Of a stretch of 64,000 bases of DNA, positions 23,300 through 30,581 are shown piece after piece. A model generated the notes under the pieces. That model was not told where the DNA came from, searched no databases, and saw nothing but the letters and a program-made list of their open reading frames with translations. Source of the stretch: Ricordea florida (Eukaryota > Cnidaria > Anthozoa > Corallimorpharia > Ricordeidae); the NCBI GenBank assembly GCA_949710005.1, contig OX453272.1, positions 42,954,157 to 43,018,156 on the forward strand, in the 5' to 3' direction. The translations under genes were made by a program, and so were the position numbers. How positions within the stretch are numbered: the first letter of the stretch is position 1; each line of letters starts with the position of its first letter.

Positions 23300-23770
23300 A
23301 TGGAAAAATTAGAAACTTTGAGTAAAACAAATTTGAAAAGAATTGCGAGTTATTTAAAAATTAAAGGAAGATCAAAACTAGATTTAAGAGAAGATTTTAT
23401 TAATGAGTTTAAAAAATTTGAAGAAGAAAAAATTATAAATTTAATTGAAAAAGTCACCACTACTTGTCCTTATATTTGCGTACATGAAAAACATAAATAT
23501 TTTTGCAAAGAATGTAGAGGATCCCAAATATGCATTCATGATAAAGTTAAATATTTTTGTAAAAGTTGTAAAGGAGCACAAATATGTATACATGGAAGAG
23601 TTAAGTATCGGTGTAAAGAATGTGGCGGATCACAAATATGCATACATAATAAACAAAAACAACAATGTAAAAAATGTGGGGGATCGCAAATATGTGAACA
23701 CGGTAAACAAAAAGCTTCTTGTAAGGAATGCAGAATAAAATTAAAAATTATTTATGATTTAAAGATATAA
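23300..23770 (+). CDS. SAP-like plus Cys/His zinc-repeat protein
   Basis: 156 aa. Residues about 1-50 are a basic helix-rich segment (L-x3-N-L-K-R-I-A-x-Y-L-x-I-K-G-R-S-K-x-D-L) resembling SAP/Rho-N-type DNA-binding motifs; a similar segment opens the polymerase at the other end of the element. Residues 60-145 contain five units of exactly 18 residues with the pattern C-x-H-x6-C-x2-C, each preceded by G-[SA]-Q-I. Such Cys/His repeats are common in large DNA viruses and algae and are expected to bind zinc. It starts three bases inside the TIR border, so its promoter lies in the TIR. A nucleic-acid-binding early regulator is inferred; its exact role is unknown. Confidence 0.8.
   Translation: MEKLETLSKTNLKRIASYLKIKGRSKLDLREDFINEFKKFEEEKIINLIEKVTTTCPYICVHEKHKYFCKECRGSQICIHDKVKYFCKSCKGAQICIHGRVKYRCKECGGSQICIHNKQKQQCKKCGGSQICEHGKQKASCKECRIKLKIIYDLKI
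23756..23768 (+). promoter_or_regulatory. GATTTAAAGATAT box before the 174-aa gene
   Basis: It overlaps the last codons of the upstream gene and ends 18 bp before the ATG at 23787. It is the closest match in the element to the shared consensus. Confidence 0.6.
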
Positions 23771-23786
23771 AATAAATTATTAAAAG

Positions 23787-24311
23787 ATGGAAGATAAATT
23801 TTTATTAAAATACGGCCAACTTTCTTTAAAGTTTTTAAATGAAAAAGGTTTTTTAATTCGTGAATTTATAGATTCAATAAATGAAGATTTGTTAAAAAAG
23901 ATATCAAAATATCGTGAATTTATTGTTGAAAAAAATGGATATAATTTTTGTTGTGATATTTTTTTTATAAAAAATGATAAAATTTATAGAGGTGAAATTA
24001 TTTTAGATATTAAAAAAGGTTTGGTGTTTGACGAAAATTATTTTATTGAAAATATTAATTTATTTTGGAGTGAAAATTTTATTGCTGATTTTTTTGATGA
24101 AGGAGATTATGAGTTAGAATATAATTATATTATTTTTGATTCAATAGTGGTTAAAATAAGTATAAATGAATATAAAGTATTACATAAAGAAAAATTTTAC
24201 AAAGATTTACATAATGATTTAATGGTTGTAGCATGGCATCCCAAAAGAGTTGTGGATTGGTGTTATGATATTGAGGAGCAAGAAATTTTTAATTCTTTAC
24301 CGGACGAATAA
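23787..24311 (+). CDS. Small acidic protein with a WHPxRVxxWC C-terminal motif
   Basis: 174 aa, rich in Phe, Ile, Asn and acidic residues, with no membrane segment. Near the C terminus it has A-W-H-P-K-R-V-V-D-W-C-Y-D. I recall similar Trp-His-Pro-x-Arg...Trp motifs ending uncharacterised proteins of large DNA viruses, but could not check this. It follows the zinc-repeat gene by 16 bp on the same strand and has its own promoter-like box, so it is probably expressed with it. Function unknown. Confidence 0.75.
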   Translation: MEDKFLLKYGQLSLKFLNEKGFLIREFIDSINEDLLKKISKYREFIVEKNGYNFCCDIFFIKNDKIYRGEIILDIKKGLVFDENYFIENINLFWSENFIADFFDEGDYELEYNYIIFDSIVVKISINEYKVLHKEKFYKDLHNDLMVVAWHPKRVVDWCYDIEEQEIFNSLPDE

Positions 24312-24357
24312 TCTTATATTTCTGTTACTACTAATTATGTTATATAACCTAAATATC

Positions 24358-24381
24358 GGGCTTCGCCCTCAACGCAAAGCG
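24358..24381. terminator. Double GC hairpin between convergent genes
   Basis: GGGC-TTC-GCCC (24358-24368) followed by CGC-AAA-GCG (24373-24381). It lies in the 101-bp gap where the plus-strand gene ends and the minus-strand block ends, so a 3'-end or boundary role is plausible. It belongs to a family of near-identical small hairpins in this element. Confidence 0.45.
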
Positions 24382-24412
24382 GATAATGGTTACATAACAA
24401 AACAAAATAAAT

Positions 24413-25048
24413 TTATCTAAATCTTAAACTAAAAGTTATGGGCGGACCCTTCAGATCGAGTTTTTTCCATTCAACATCTAATATGCTTAAATCAAAATGG
24501 TTTATTACGCTATCATATTTTCGAACTGGAATTGTTGGATAATCCTTTGAGGGAATGTTTGCAAGTAGGTGTGATGGTGAGAGTTTCACAAGTTCTCCAT
24601 ATTTAGTGTTATTCATATATGATGACTTATTATCCACTATGCTACACATAAGTCTCAACGGCTCCTTAATCTGTATATTTAAGGGGTATAATTTACCTGG
24701 ATTTATAACTTCGGGTATGCCCAAACCAATCGCCAACCCTCTCGAAAGTTTAATGTTGGATTTCTTATTTGAATATAGATAGTCAACAGTATCAGTCTCA
24801 ATTATTGTTATCTTTTCCCTATCAGTATCTATTAGAAAGAAAGATTGAATATCACGCAATGAATATGTACCGGGTTGTATTATTATTATAGGCTGATTCT
24901 CAAAATGAAACAACACTTGCTGTTCCTTGAAATTAATCAATCTTTTGGTTTTTATATTGCAATCCAGGAGTTGTATCTCCCGAAGATTTTTCAGAGGAGG
25001 ATCTAAATAAATCCTTGTTTCAGGCTCATACATGGTAATACTCAACAT
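24413..25048 (-). CDS. Putative minor capsid (penton-like) protein
   Basis: 211 aa. The N-terminal half is beta-rich (I-Y-L-D-P-P-L...I-Q-L-L-D-C-N-I). The C terminus ends in a strand-like pattern, F-D-L-S-I-L-D then G-P-P-I-T-F-S-L-R-F, which resembles the final strands of Polinton and adintovirus penton proteins (hydrophobic strand, D, turn with G, I-x-F, final strand). Pentons occupy capsid vertices beside the double-jelly-roll capsomers. It is the last gene of the minus-strand block. Met at 25048 is taken as start because the promoter-like box is then 22 bp away, as for other genes. The assignment is from pattern only. Confidence 0.65.
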   Translation of the reverse strand: MLSITMYEPETRIYLDPPLKNLREIQLLDCNIKTKRLINFKEQQVLFHFENQPIIIIQPGTYSLRDIQSFFLIDTDREKITIIETDTVDYLYSNKKSNIKLSRGLAIGLGIPEVINPGKLYPLNIQIKEPLRLMCSIVDNKSSYMNNTKYGELVKLSPSHLLANIPSKDYPTIPVRKYDSVINHFDLSILDVEWKKLDLKGPPITFSLRFR

Positions 25049-25070
25049 TTTTGTTTTCAGCGAAGCTGGT

Positions 25071-25080
25071 CTTTAAATCG
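25071..25080 (-). promoter_or_regulatory. CGATTTAAAG box before the penton-like gene
   Basis: Reads CGATTTAAAGACCAG on the minus strand. It is immediately preceded by the hairpin CGAGC-AAA-GCTCG (25079-25091), whose last bases overlap the box. Confidence 0.6.
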
Positions 25081-25091
25081 AGCTTTGCTCG
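25079..25091. repeat. Small hairpin CGAGC-TTT-GCTCG
   Basis: A perfect stem with a TTT loop, directly upstream of the promoter-like box. The surrounding sequence (TTTGCTCGGGACCG...GCCGTAA) recurs with an insertion at 27546-27589, inside the next-but-one gene, so this is a mobile or copied motif. Confidence 0.55.
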
Positions 25092-25261
25092 GGACCGACT
25101 ACGCCGTAATTTCCATTGACGTTAGAAACCGACCTTTTTAAAGTAAACATAAAATCTACTTTACATTTTGCTTGTTGCTATGTCGTAAAAGTATGCAATC
25201 TATTGTTCTACACGTGAACACTAATCCAAAAACAATGATAATCACGTGAAATGGCCATGAA

Positions 25262-26812
25262 CTACCGAAATAGATACCACGCCATCGCTCCACTAATAAT
25301 TATAAATGTTAATATACGCACTTCATGCTCGCTTTGTGTATTGATTTCATGTTGCGCGCTCACATCCGGCTTTTCATTTTGCGTTGGTGGGATTTTTGGT
25401 TTCGGATTTGTCTCAACTATTGAATGAGGTAACTTTAACTTTGAAGATCCCATGTTATGACTTATTCCAACCGGTTTTGATTCCGTGTTTAGCGAATTAT
25501 TTACTCCAAATTTCATATCATTAGTCGCTTTCATAAGTTTGTTATTATATCCAACAACGCTTTCAGTGTTGATTATCATATTACTTGGCATCAACCACAA
25601 ACCTGGAGCAATAGCTAAATCAAGCCGTAATTTCGCTTCTTGTACAGCTAATTGATATCTTTGGATAGAACTAGAAATGTCATTCTCAATCACACTACTC
25701 TCAAATAAAGCTAAGAATTCTTGTTGTGTCTCGATTGCTCCGCCCCCATTACCATAAATCGAATTTCTAGTATTAACTTGTGCCCCTAATATACAATAAA
25801 CAAAAGCTTCAGCAGATCGATTTAATCTACCAAGTCCAGCTTTAGTGAGTCCATGCCCACTTGTAGGAATAAACCAAGCATATTTGAAATCGGCAAAGTC
25901 ATCATTACGTATAAATGAGATTAGATTACCCTTTTCTTTCTTTCCACCTTCATCAGCGAATTTAACACCCTCACTAGGATATTTATCAGCATCAACATCA
26001 TAATTCCTTACAATATGTACATTTTGATATCCTCCACCTCTTCCATGATATCCAGAACCATAATCAAGGAATATATCTCCTAATCCTCCATTTCTTCCAC
26101 CTTTCCATCTAAAATCAGAATTATTACTAACCCCAAATTCGGCGCACAATCGTTGATATGCAACTTTATTATAAGGGTTATTATTTATCACAAAAGGTTG
26201 TTCATCTGGTAAAGGTAGTTTCAATTCAAACAATATTCGCCTTATTGTGAAATACACATGAAACTTGATAAAGCTACTAACTACTTTAGGATAATTTAGA
26301 CTTTCAAAAGGACTTATCCCGCAACCAGATGTTGCACACCAAACCGCAAAGTTAAGTTGTTGGGGCCAATAATTAATATCGGGCGCATTCAACCATTTTC
26401 TACTTTGTTTACCAAATTTGAAAGTCACAACTTGATTGGTAAAAACATCGCGCATCTTTGCTGTGAATTTCTTCGTATTTGAAACGTATATATCCAATAA
26501 AGTTAGCATTTTTGTTACATCAGTTGTAAAATCATCAAAGTTAATAGCTGGTATAGGATAAGATTGATTAGTAAGACTTAAACTTTTTGGAAATGATTTC
26601 ACAACAACATTCAAACCTAAATCTATAAATAAAATACTTTTCAAACGAGGCGATAAATCATCAGTCCAAGTTTTTCCAGTAGGATCATCATTCGACATTA
26701 TTGTTGTTCCATTAACTTTCCACTTAATATATCCCCCAAATGAATCATTAATAAATGTAAATTTATCAAGATTAGCGTTTGGGTATCTATTTTTGAATTC
26801 GTTTAATAACAT
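25262..26812 (-). CDS. Large conserved-looking Polinton protein with C-terminal membrane anchor (unknown)
   Basis: 516 aa. The middle part has distinctive segments: W-C-A-T-S-G-C-G at about residues 155-165, F-H-V-Y-F-T-I-R-R, a Gly-rich stretch (G-G-R-N-G-G-L-G-D, then G-S-G-Y-H-G-R-G-G-G) and G-H-G-L-T-K-A-G-L-G-R-L-N-R. After a Ser/Asn/Pro-rich linker the last 18 or so residues form one hydrophobic segment ending W-Y-L-F-R, a tail-anchor-like membrane span. I do not recognise a domain. Size and place among structural genes suggest a virion protein, possibly one of the uncharacterised conserved Polinton proteins. Promoter-like box at 26841-26850. Confidence 0.7.
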   Translation of the reverse strand: MLLNEFKNRYPNANLDKFTFINDSFGGYIKWKVNGTTIMSNDDPTGKTWTDDLSPRLKSILFIDLGLNVVVKSFPKSLSLTNQSYPIPAINFDDFTTDVTKMLTLLDIYVSNTKKFTAKMRDVFTNQVVTFKFGKQSRKWLNAPDINYWPQQLNFAVWCATSGCGISPFESLNYPKVVSSFIKFHVYFTIRRILFELKLPLPDEQPFVINNNPYNKVAYQRLCAEFGVSNNSDFRWKGGRNGGLGDIFLDYGSGYHGRGGGYQNVHIVRNYDVDADKYPSEGVKFADEGGKKEKGNLISFIRNDDFADFKYAWFIPTSGHGLTKAGLGRLNRSAEAFVYCILGAQVNTRNSIYGNGGGAIETQQEFLALFESSVIENDISSSIQRYQLAVQEAKLRLDLAIAPGLWLMPSNMIINTESVVGYNNKLMKATNDMKFGVNNSLNTESKPVGISHNMGSSKLKLPHSIVETNPKPKIPPTQNEKPDVSAQHEINTQSEHEVRILTFIIISGAMAWYLFR

Positions 26813-26840
26813 CTTATTCTTTGTGTTTCTGATAATCTGG

Positions 26841-26850
26841 TCTTTAGATT
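26841..26850 (-). promoter_or_regulatory. AATCTAAAGA box before the 516-aa gene
   Basis: A one-base variant of the consensus (TCTAAAG for TTTAAAG), followed by CCAGAT as at the penton-like gene (ACCAG). 28 bp upstream of the ATG at 26812. Confidence 0.5.
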
Positions 26851-26955
26851 AAGAATAAGATGTAAAGTATTAATCTTCAATAGTATTTCTAATACCTGCA
26901 AAACAATTACAGCCCACATCAGTTTTCTCATATGAAATTTTTAATGTGTGGGATC

Positions 26956-26983
26956 GGGCAAAGCCCTCCCCAGCTAAGCTGGG
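26956..26983. terminator. Double hairpin at the 3' end of the 210-aa gene
   Basis: GGGC-AAA-GCCC (26956-26966) and CCCAGC-TAA-GCTGGG (26969-26983). The stop codon of the minus-strand gene (26974-26976) lies in the second hairpin's loop region, so the hairpin would form at the mRNA 3' end. Confidence 0.5.
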
Positions 26984-27606
26984 CCGGTTAACTCTTTTAA
27001 TAGATCTGCACGAACTTCTCTTCTTATCTGCGACATGTTTAAGTTTTTTTCTGTATCTCTCCTAAATTTTTGCCGGATTTCTAGTTTTAGTTTTTGAAAC
27101 TTTTCCAACTCTGCTAAAATTATAGAAAATTCTTGATCAGATATAACATTATCTTTCAATGCCTTTGAAACCAAGTCGTTAATAGTGTTTAATTTTGACT
27201 TTGCTATGGAAACAGTCTGTTCGTGTTTGCTAACTTTATTTGAAAGTCGTTTAGAAGCAGCACCGAATCCAACTGATATCCCCCCACAAATTCCGCCTAC
27301 AACACCCAACGGAACACCAATAATAGCACCAAAACCGGTAAGAGAAGTTCCAAGTCCACTTGCAGATAGAATAACAGAAAGAATTCCACTACAAACACTG
27401 ATTTTTGTAAATATTCCTCTCGCCCTATTATATTTTTTCCTCACTTCTTCGTAATGTTTAATTTCTTTCTCAAGATTTTGTAATACTTCGCTTGATTTTT
27501 GTAGTCTGAAATTAATAGGATCTGGATTATTAGGCAATCCAGGGTAAATCGAGCTTCCTCTTTGCTCGGGACCGGCGGGGCCGTAAATTCTATTGTAGTC
27601 TTCCAT
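26974..27606 (-). CDS. Glycine-zipper membrane protein with coiled-coil flanks (unknown)
   Basis: 210 aa from the ATG at 27606; the open frame extends to 27663 but begins there with GTG, so the ATG is preferred, and it places the promoter box 24 bp upstream. Residues about 25-65 are charged and helical (coiled coil likely). About 69-117 form two Gly/Ser-rich hydrophobic spans (S-G-L-G-T-S-L-T-G-F-G-A and G-V-V-G-G-I-C-G-G). The rest is again charged and helical, with L-N-T-I-N-D...D-Q-E-F-S-I-I-L-x-E-L-E-K. I recall similar helical tails in uncharacterised cnidarian transposon proteins. A virion membrane or membrane-remodelling role is inference. Confidence 0.7.
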   Translation of the reverse strand: MEDYNRIYGPAGPEQRGSSIYPGLPNNPDPINFRLQKSSEVLQNLEKEIKHYEEVRKKYNRARGIFTKISVCSGILSVILSASGLGTSLTGFGAIIGVPLGVVGGICGGISVGFGAASKRLSNKVSKHEQTVSIAKSKLNTINDLVSKALKDNVISDQEFSIILAELEKFQKLKLEIRQKFRRDTEKNLNMSQIRREVRADLLKELTGPA

Positions 27607-27630
27607 ATTGTATTTTACTGAACGGCATGA

Positions 27631-27652
27631 TATCTTTAGATCGACTTTGTCG
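27631..27652 (-). promoter_or_regulatory. CGATCTAAAGATA box with adjoining hairpin
   Basis: The box (27631-27643) lies 24 bp before the ATG at 27606. CGAC-TTT-GTCG (27642-27652) adjoins it on the upstream side, the same hairpin-then-box arrangement as at 25071 and 30541. Confidence 0.55.
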
Positions 27653-27672
27653 CCCGACTTCACCGAAATTTG

Positions 27673-28701
27673 TTACTTTCTCTTTTTAAACTGTTCCACA
27701 AAATACAAAACCACAGCCATTATCAAAAGCCAAGCATTCTTACCTAAAAATCCAACAACCTCGCCCGCTGTTTTGAATAGAAAGCTTACGATAGCTCCAA
27801 CCATTCCAGGTAATATTTCACCGAGTTTCTTACCTATAGTTTTCAAACCATTACCAACATCTTTACCTAATTTGGTTAGACCTTTTGAAAGATTAGAAAC
27901 TATTGCGCCAATAACCACACCCGCAGCACTCAAAACTGCAAAGACTGTAAAACCATACTTTTTGAATATTGCTTTAATTCGCTCTCGTAATGACATTCTT
28001 TCCTGTATTCTATCTCTCTCAATCTCCATGTTTGATATATCATTCTGTTCATTAGGAATTTCTGTATTTAGATTTTCAAGCTCGGCATTTTCCTCAGGCG
28101 TTTTATTTGGTTTATTCTCAATGAATTTTTTCTTCTCAATCTTTTTAGTTAGTGTTTCTTTTTTATTATCGATTTCATTATTCATATCTTCAACAATTTC
28201 TCTTCTATTAGGGCCAATAATTTCTTTTAATTTTTTCGGAAGTTTTTGATATTTATTTTTAACACTTACTAGTTCACCATCCAAAATTTCATATTGGCCC
28301 CCTTTTCCGCCTTTGAACTTAAAAGTTGCTTTTTTAATTCCTTCCCCAATATCTCTAAAATAAGAGATCATGTTATTTAGTCTTGTTCTTGGGTATATTT
28401 CTAAAAGTTCTTCTTCTGCTTCTTTTTGTTCATTAAATTTTTCGCGTAACAACGGATTCACTTCATCATCCGCAAAACCATAATTTTCGTTAGATGTTGA
28501 TGTAGATGGCTCGGGGTCATGTGAATATCCACCTTTAGTTTTTATTTTACTACCACCTTCTTCATGATAAATTCTTGTTGTGGGCGTTTTTGTGGTTAGT
28601 GTTCTACCAAGCATCGGGTCATTTTCATCAAAATCATCAGGATTTTCTTCTTCCCCCAATCCAAGGGGATCATCGTCTGGTAATTCTGGTAATTCTGCCA
28701 T
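27673..28701 (-). CDS. Acidic-head, membrane-active-tail protein (unknown)
   Basis: 342 aa. Residues 1-35 are strongly acidic (D-D-D-P, E-E-E-N-P-D-D-F-D-E-N-D-P). The middle (about 100-245) is charged, helical and Lys/Glu-rich. The last 95 residues are hydrophobic: a span Y-G-F-T-V-F-A-V-L-S-A-A-G, then amphipathic Lys/Gly-rich repeats (L-S-K-G-L-T-K-L-G-K), then two more spans ending K-K-R-K. Comparable tails occur in uncharacterised proteins of cnidarian Polintons as far as I recall. Candidate membrane-disrupting or internal virion protein; not established. Promoter-like box 24 bp upstream. Confidence 0.72.
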   Translation of the reverse strand: MAELPELPDDDPLGLGEEENPDDFDENDPMLGRTLTTKTPTTRIYHEEGGSKIKTKGGYSHDPEPSTSTSNENYGFADDEVNPLLREKFNEQKEAEEELLEIYPRTRLNNMISYFRDIGEGIKKATFKFKGGKGGQYEILDGELVSVKNKYQKLPKKLKEIIGPNRREIVEDMNNEIDNKKETLTKKIEKKKFIENKPNKTPEENAELENLNTEIPNEQNDISNMEIERDRIQERMSLRERIKAIFKKYGFTVFAVLSAAGVVIGAIVSNLSKGLTKLGKDVGNGLKTIGKKLGEILPGMVGAIVSFLFKTAGEVVGFLGKNAWLLIMAVVLYFVEQFKKRK

Positions 28702-28724
28702 GATTTTTTACTCATCAGTAAGAA

Positions 28725-28736
28725 ATCTTTAAATCG
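28725..28736 (-). promoter_or_regulatory. CGATTTAAAGAT box before the 342-aa gene
   Basis: Reads CGATTTAAAGATTTCTTA on the minus strand. The same GATTTAAAGATTTCTTA string precedes the 155-aa gene at 29913. Confidence 0.65.
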
Positions 28737-28751
28737 AACACAGTGAAGTAT

Positions 28752-29144
28752 CTATAAAAATTTACTAGCCATATAACCCAATGCCAACATACCACCACCT
28801 ACATATACCATTTCACCCATCTTTTGATTATCGCCGGGTCTATAATAATCAGAGAATTTAGGTTCGTGCATTTGTTCATATAATGCAAATTGTTCATTTG
28901 TAGTTGAAATATTTTTTGATGCTTGATATTTTTCATCTTTTTTCTTTATTTTCCAATCCATTAGTTTTTGTCTTTTTCCCTGATATTCTGCATAATCTTT
29001 TTGATATTTTTCTAATGCTTTATCGTGTCGTATTCGTTCTGTATCAGTTTTATTTCCTGATAAATATTTTGCGAGATATGACCCACCAACAAAAGCTGTT
29101 GCATTTAATACTGCTCCTCCAATCATAAATGCTATTGACGCCAT
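28752..29144 (-). CDS. Small two-span membrane protein (unknown)
   Basis: 130 aa. An N-terminal hydrophobic segment (I-A-F-M-I-G-G-A-V-L-N-A-T-A-F-V-G-G) and a C-terminal one (V-Y-V-G-G-G-M-L-A-L-G-Y-M-A) flank a highly charged, Lys/Tyr/Gln-rich helix that should be soluble or coiled. The gene starts 11 bp after the 72-aa gene. A weak AAAAGATAC box lies in the end of that gene at the usual distance, or the two are cotranscribed. Function unknown; it belongs to the run of small membrane proteins. Confidence 0.7.
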   Translation of the reverse strand: MASIAFMIGGAVLNATAFVGGSYLAKYLSGNKTDTERIRHDKALEKYQKDYAEYQGKRQKLMDWKIKKKDEKYQASKNISTTNEQFALYEQMHEPKFSDYYRPGDNQKMGEMVYVGGGMLALGYMASKFL

Positions 29145-29155
29145 TTTTATATTCG

Positions 29156-29374
29156 TTAATTTGGAAGTATCTTTTGTTCCTCTAAATATGTTTTTAGGTA
29201 CATACTACCCGATAATACAGCGACCCATTTTGCATAATTTGTAATACTTGAGGATGGATCGTTCATAAATGATTCTTTCATTGCTTTTTTAGCTACATAT
29301 CCAACTCCAGCCGCCAATCCGACAAGGACTGCAGAATCAGTAACAGTTTTCACAAGTTTATTTTCGTTTGACAT
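29156..29374 (-). CDS. Very small membrane protein, virion-associated candidate
   Basis: 72 aa with two hydrophobic spans: A-V-L-V-G-L-A-A-G-V-G-Y-V-A near residues 14-27 and W-V-A-V-L-S-G-S-M-Y-L around 50-60. A Pro-Ser-Ser-Ser linker separates them and the tail is Y-L-E-E-Q-K-I-L-P. I recall similar small proteins from cnidarian elements, unverified. Such small proteins are easily missed, but this one has its own promoter-like box and a proper start. Confidence 0.68.
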   Translation of the reverse strand: MSNENKLVKTVTDSAVLVGLAAGVGYVAKKAMKESFMNDPSSSITNYAKWVAVLSGSMYLKTYLEEQKILPN

Positions 29375-29397
29375 GATTTTTTACTACACCAGTAAGA

Positions 29398-29410
29398 AAC
29401 TTTTAAATGA
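29398..29410 (-). promoter_or_regulatory. TCATTTAAAAGTT box before the 72-aa gene
   Basis: 24 bp upstream of the ATG at 29374. The following TCTTACTGG resembles the TCTTACTGA after the box at 28725. Confidence 0.55.
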
Positions 29411-29423
29411 CTTTATGTAGTAA

Positions 29424-29891
29424 TTACATCATTCCAATTTTTGGACGATCTAGGGGCGGTGCTTGAGTATTTGTTTGCGGATTATGAATCTTTATGGGTG
29501 GGGCTTGAAAAGGTTGTGGTATTTGAGGAACTTGAGATAAATCAGGTATTCTGTTTTTATAATATCTCATAAACATATCAAATGCTGTAAAACCTATTCC
29601 AACAATTGATAATACTGTTGTAAAAGATAGTTCCGGTATCCACGCTTTCGATTCACTATATGTATTTTCATTTTGATCCGCAGCTCGTAGGGTCTCTTCT
29701 TCACGTTTCATTTCCCTGGCTAATTCATCTTTTGCTTTTTTATTATATTCAGCTAATTTTTTACCAGCTGCTACTTTTTTAGGATCTTTTTCCCGTTTTT
29801 TAGTATCTTTATTTTCTGGTTTGGGATCGGCTGTAATTTGCTCTGCATAGCGGGGAGGGGCTTCGCCTCGATCAACAACTTCTTCAGACAT
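29424..29891 (-). CDS. Single-span protein with Pro-rich tail (unknown)
   Basis: 155 aa from the ATG at 29891. An upstream in-frame ATG (29906) would lie only 7 bp from the promoter-like box, whereas 29891 restores the usual spacing. The N-terminal half is a charged Lys/Glu helix; a hydrophobic span follows (T-T-V-L-S-I-V-G-I-G-F-T-A-F). The last 40 residues are Pro/Gln-rich (P-Q-I-P-Q-P-F-Q-A-P-P). A small hairpin motif (GAGGGGCTTCGCCTC) is embedded in its 5' coding part. Function unknown; possibly a membrane-anchored linker in the virion. Confidence 0.68.
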   Translation of the reverse strand: MSEEVVDRGEAPPRYAEQITADPKPENKDTKKREKDPKKVAAGKKLAEYNKKAKDELAREMKREEETLRAADQNENTYSESKAWIPELSFTTVLSIVGIGFTAFDMFMRYYKNRIPDLSQVPQIPQPFQAPPIKIHNPQTNTQAPPLDRPKIGMM

Positions 29892-29912
29892 TATTTTACA
29901 TATCATTAAGAA

Positions 29913-29924
29913 ATCTTTAAATCA
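29913..29924 (-). promoter_or_regulatory. GATTTAAAGAT box before the 155-aa gene
   Basis: TGATTTAAAGATTTCTTA on the minus strand, 22 bp from the chosen ATG at 29891. This spacing decides the start. Confidence 0.65.
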
Positions 29925-29936
29925 ATCACATAATGC

Positions 29937-30518
29937 TCAGTAGACAGTATCAGTACCGCTAGCATCTTGCTTAGTATCCTGCTCAGTTTTGTTAGAATCA
30001 TCTGTATTAGTACTTGTAACTTGCTGTATTTTTCCTATTTTAACATGTTTAGCAACCTGAAATATACCGCTAGCAAGTGCTGCCAGTCTTCCTGATTTCA
30101 ATGCTAAGAGGCCTACAATGTTTGTTAGTTCGCGATTAACCAAATCATCATTCTTCAAATCCACACAAAGAGCTTCTATATCATCAACCGGAACTAAATA
30201 TGAAATAAGTTTGGAAACTAATTGAAGGGATGAATCTACCAATCCACCGTTAATTTTTTTACCCATTACCGCTTGATAACGATTAAAATATTTTTCAATA
30301 TCTTTGCCTGATAATTTTTTTATATCACCCAAACTCATTTCAACTCCTAAATATTCCTTTGTGGTTCCAAGAGCTGCTAGAATTGCTAGTGATTCTTGTT
30401 TTATTTCAAGTTCATTATCATCATTATCTTTTCCCGATCCTCCCTGCGGTCGGTCTGTTTTTCCTACAGTCTTTTCTTCTTCAATGTAATCTTCCGGCCC
30501 TCGATCAACGTTTGTCAT
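29937..30518 (-). CDS. Helical soluble protein of the structural block (unknown)
   Basis: 193 aa. Acidic and Gly-rich at the N terminus (residues 1-40); then a mostly helical core with L-S-G-K-D-I-E-K-Y-F-N-R-Y-Q, S-K-L-I-S-Y-L-V-P-V-D-D and L-K-N-D-D-L-V-N-R-E-L; then a Ser/Thr/Asp-rich disordered tail. One moderately hydrophobic helix (L-A-A-L-A-S-G-I-F) could touch membrane. I do not recognise a domain, although the core resembles uncharacterised proteins of cnidarian elements. It lies between the packaging ATPase and the membrane-protein run. Confidence 0.7.
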   Translation of the reverse strand: MTNVDRGPEDYIEEEKTVGKTDRPQGGSGKDNDDNELEIKQESLAILAALGTTKEYLGVEMSLGDIKKLSGKDIEKYFNRYQAVMGKKINGGLVDSSLQLVSKLISYLVPVDDIEALCVDLKNDDLVNRELTNIVGLLALKSGRLAALASGIFQVAKHVKIGKIQQVTSTNTDDSNKTEQDTKQDASGTDTVY

Positions 30519-30540
30519 CTTTTATGGTGATACATGGGTT

Positions 30541-30561
30541 ATTTTTAAATCGGCTTTGCCG
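30541..30561 (-). promoter_or_regulatory. CGATTTAAAAAT box with adjoining CGGC-TTT-GCCG hairpin
   Basis: The box ends 23 bp before the ATG at 30518. The hairpin (30551-30561) overlaps its upstream edge, as at 25079 and 27642. Confidence 0.58.
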
Positions 30562-30581
30562 GTCCGAAGGAAATCACTTCG

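Larger units (their letters stand above)
25049..25261. other. 213-bp intergenic spacer in the element
   Basis: Holds the promoter box and hairpin for the penton-like gene, and a TAAAGTA/TACTTTA inverted pair around 25139-25164. No additional ORF is seen. Confidence 0.5.

Noticed and set aside
23445..23738. 97-codon plus-strand frame within the zinc-repeat gene
   Set aside because: It overlaps the 156-aa gene in another frame; the frame stays open because the 18-residue (54-nt) repeats are in register.
27608..28249. 213-codon plus-strand frame opposite the 342-aa gene
   Set aside because: Antisense shadow of an AT-rich Lys/Glu coding region. No promoter box precedes it, and its Leu/Ser/Phe-rich composition is typical of antisense reads.
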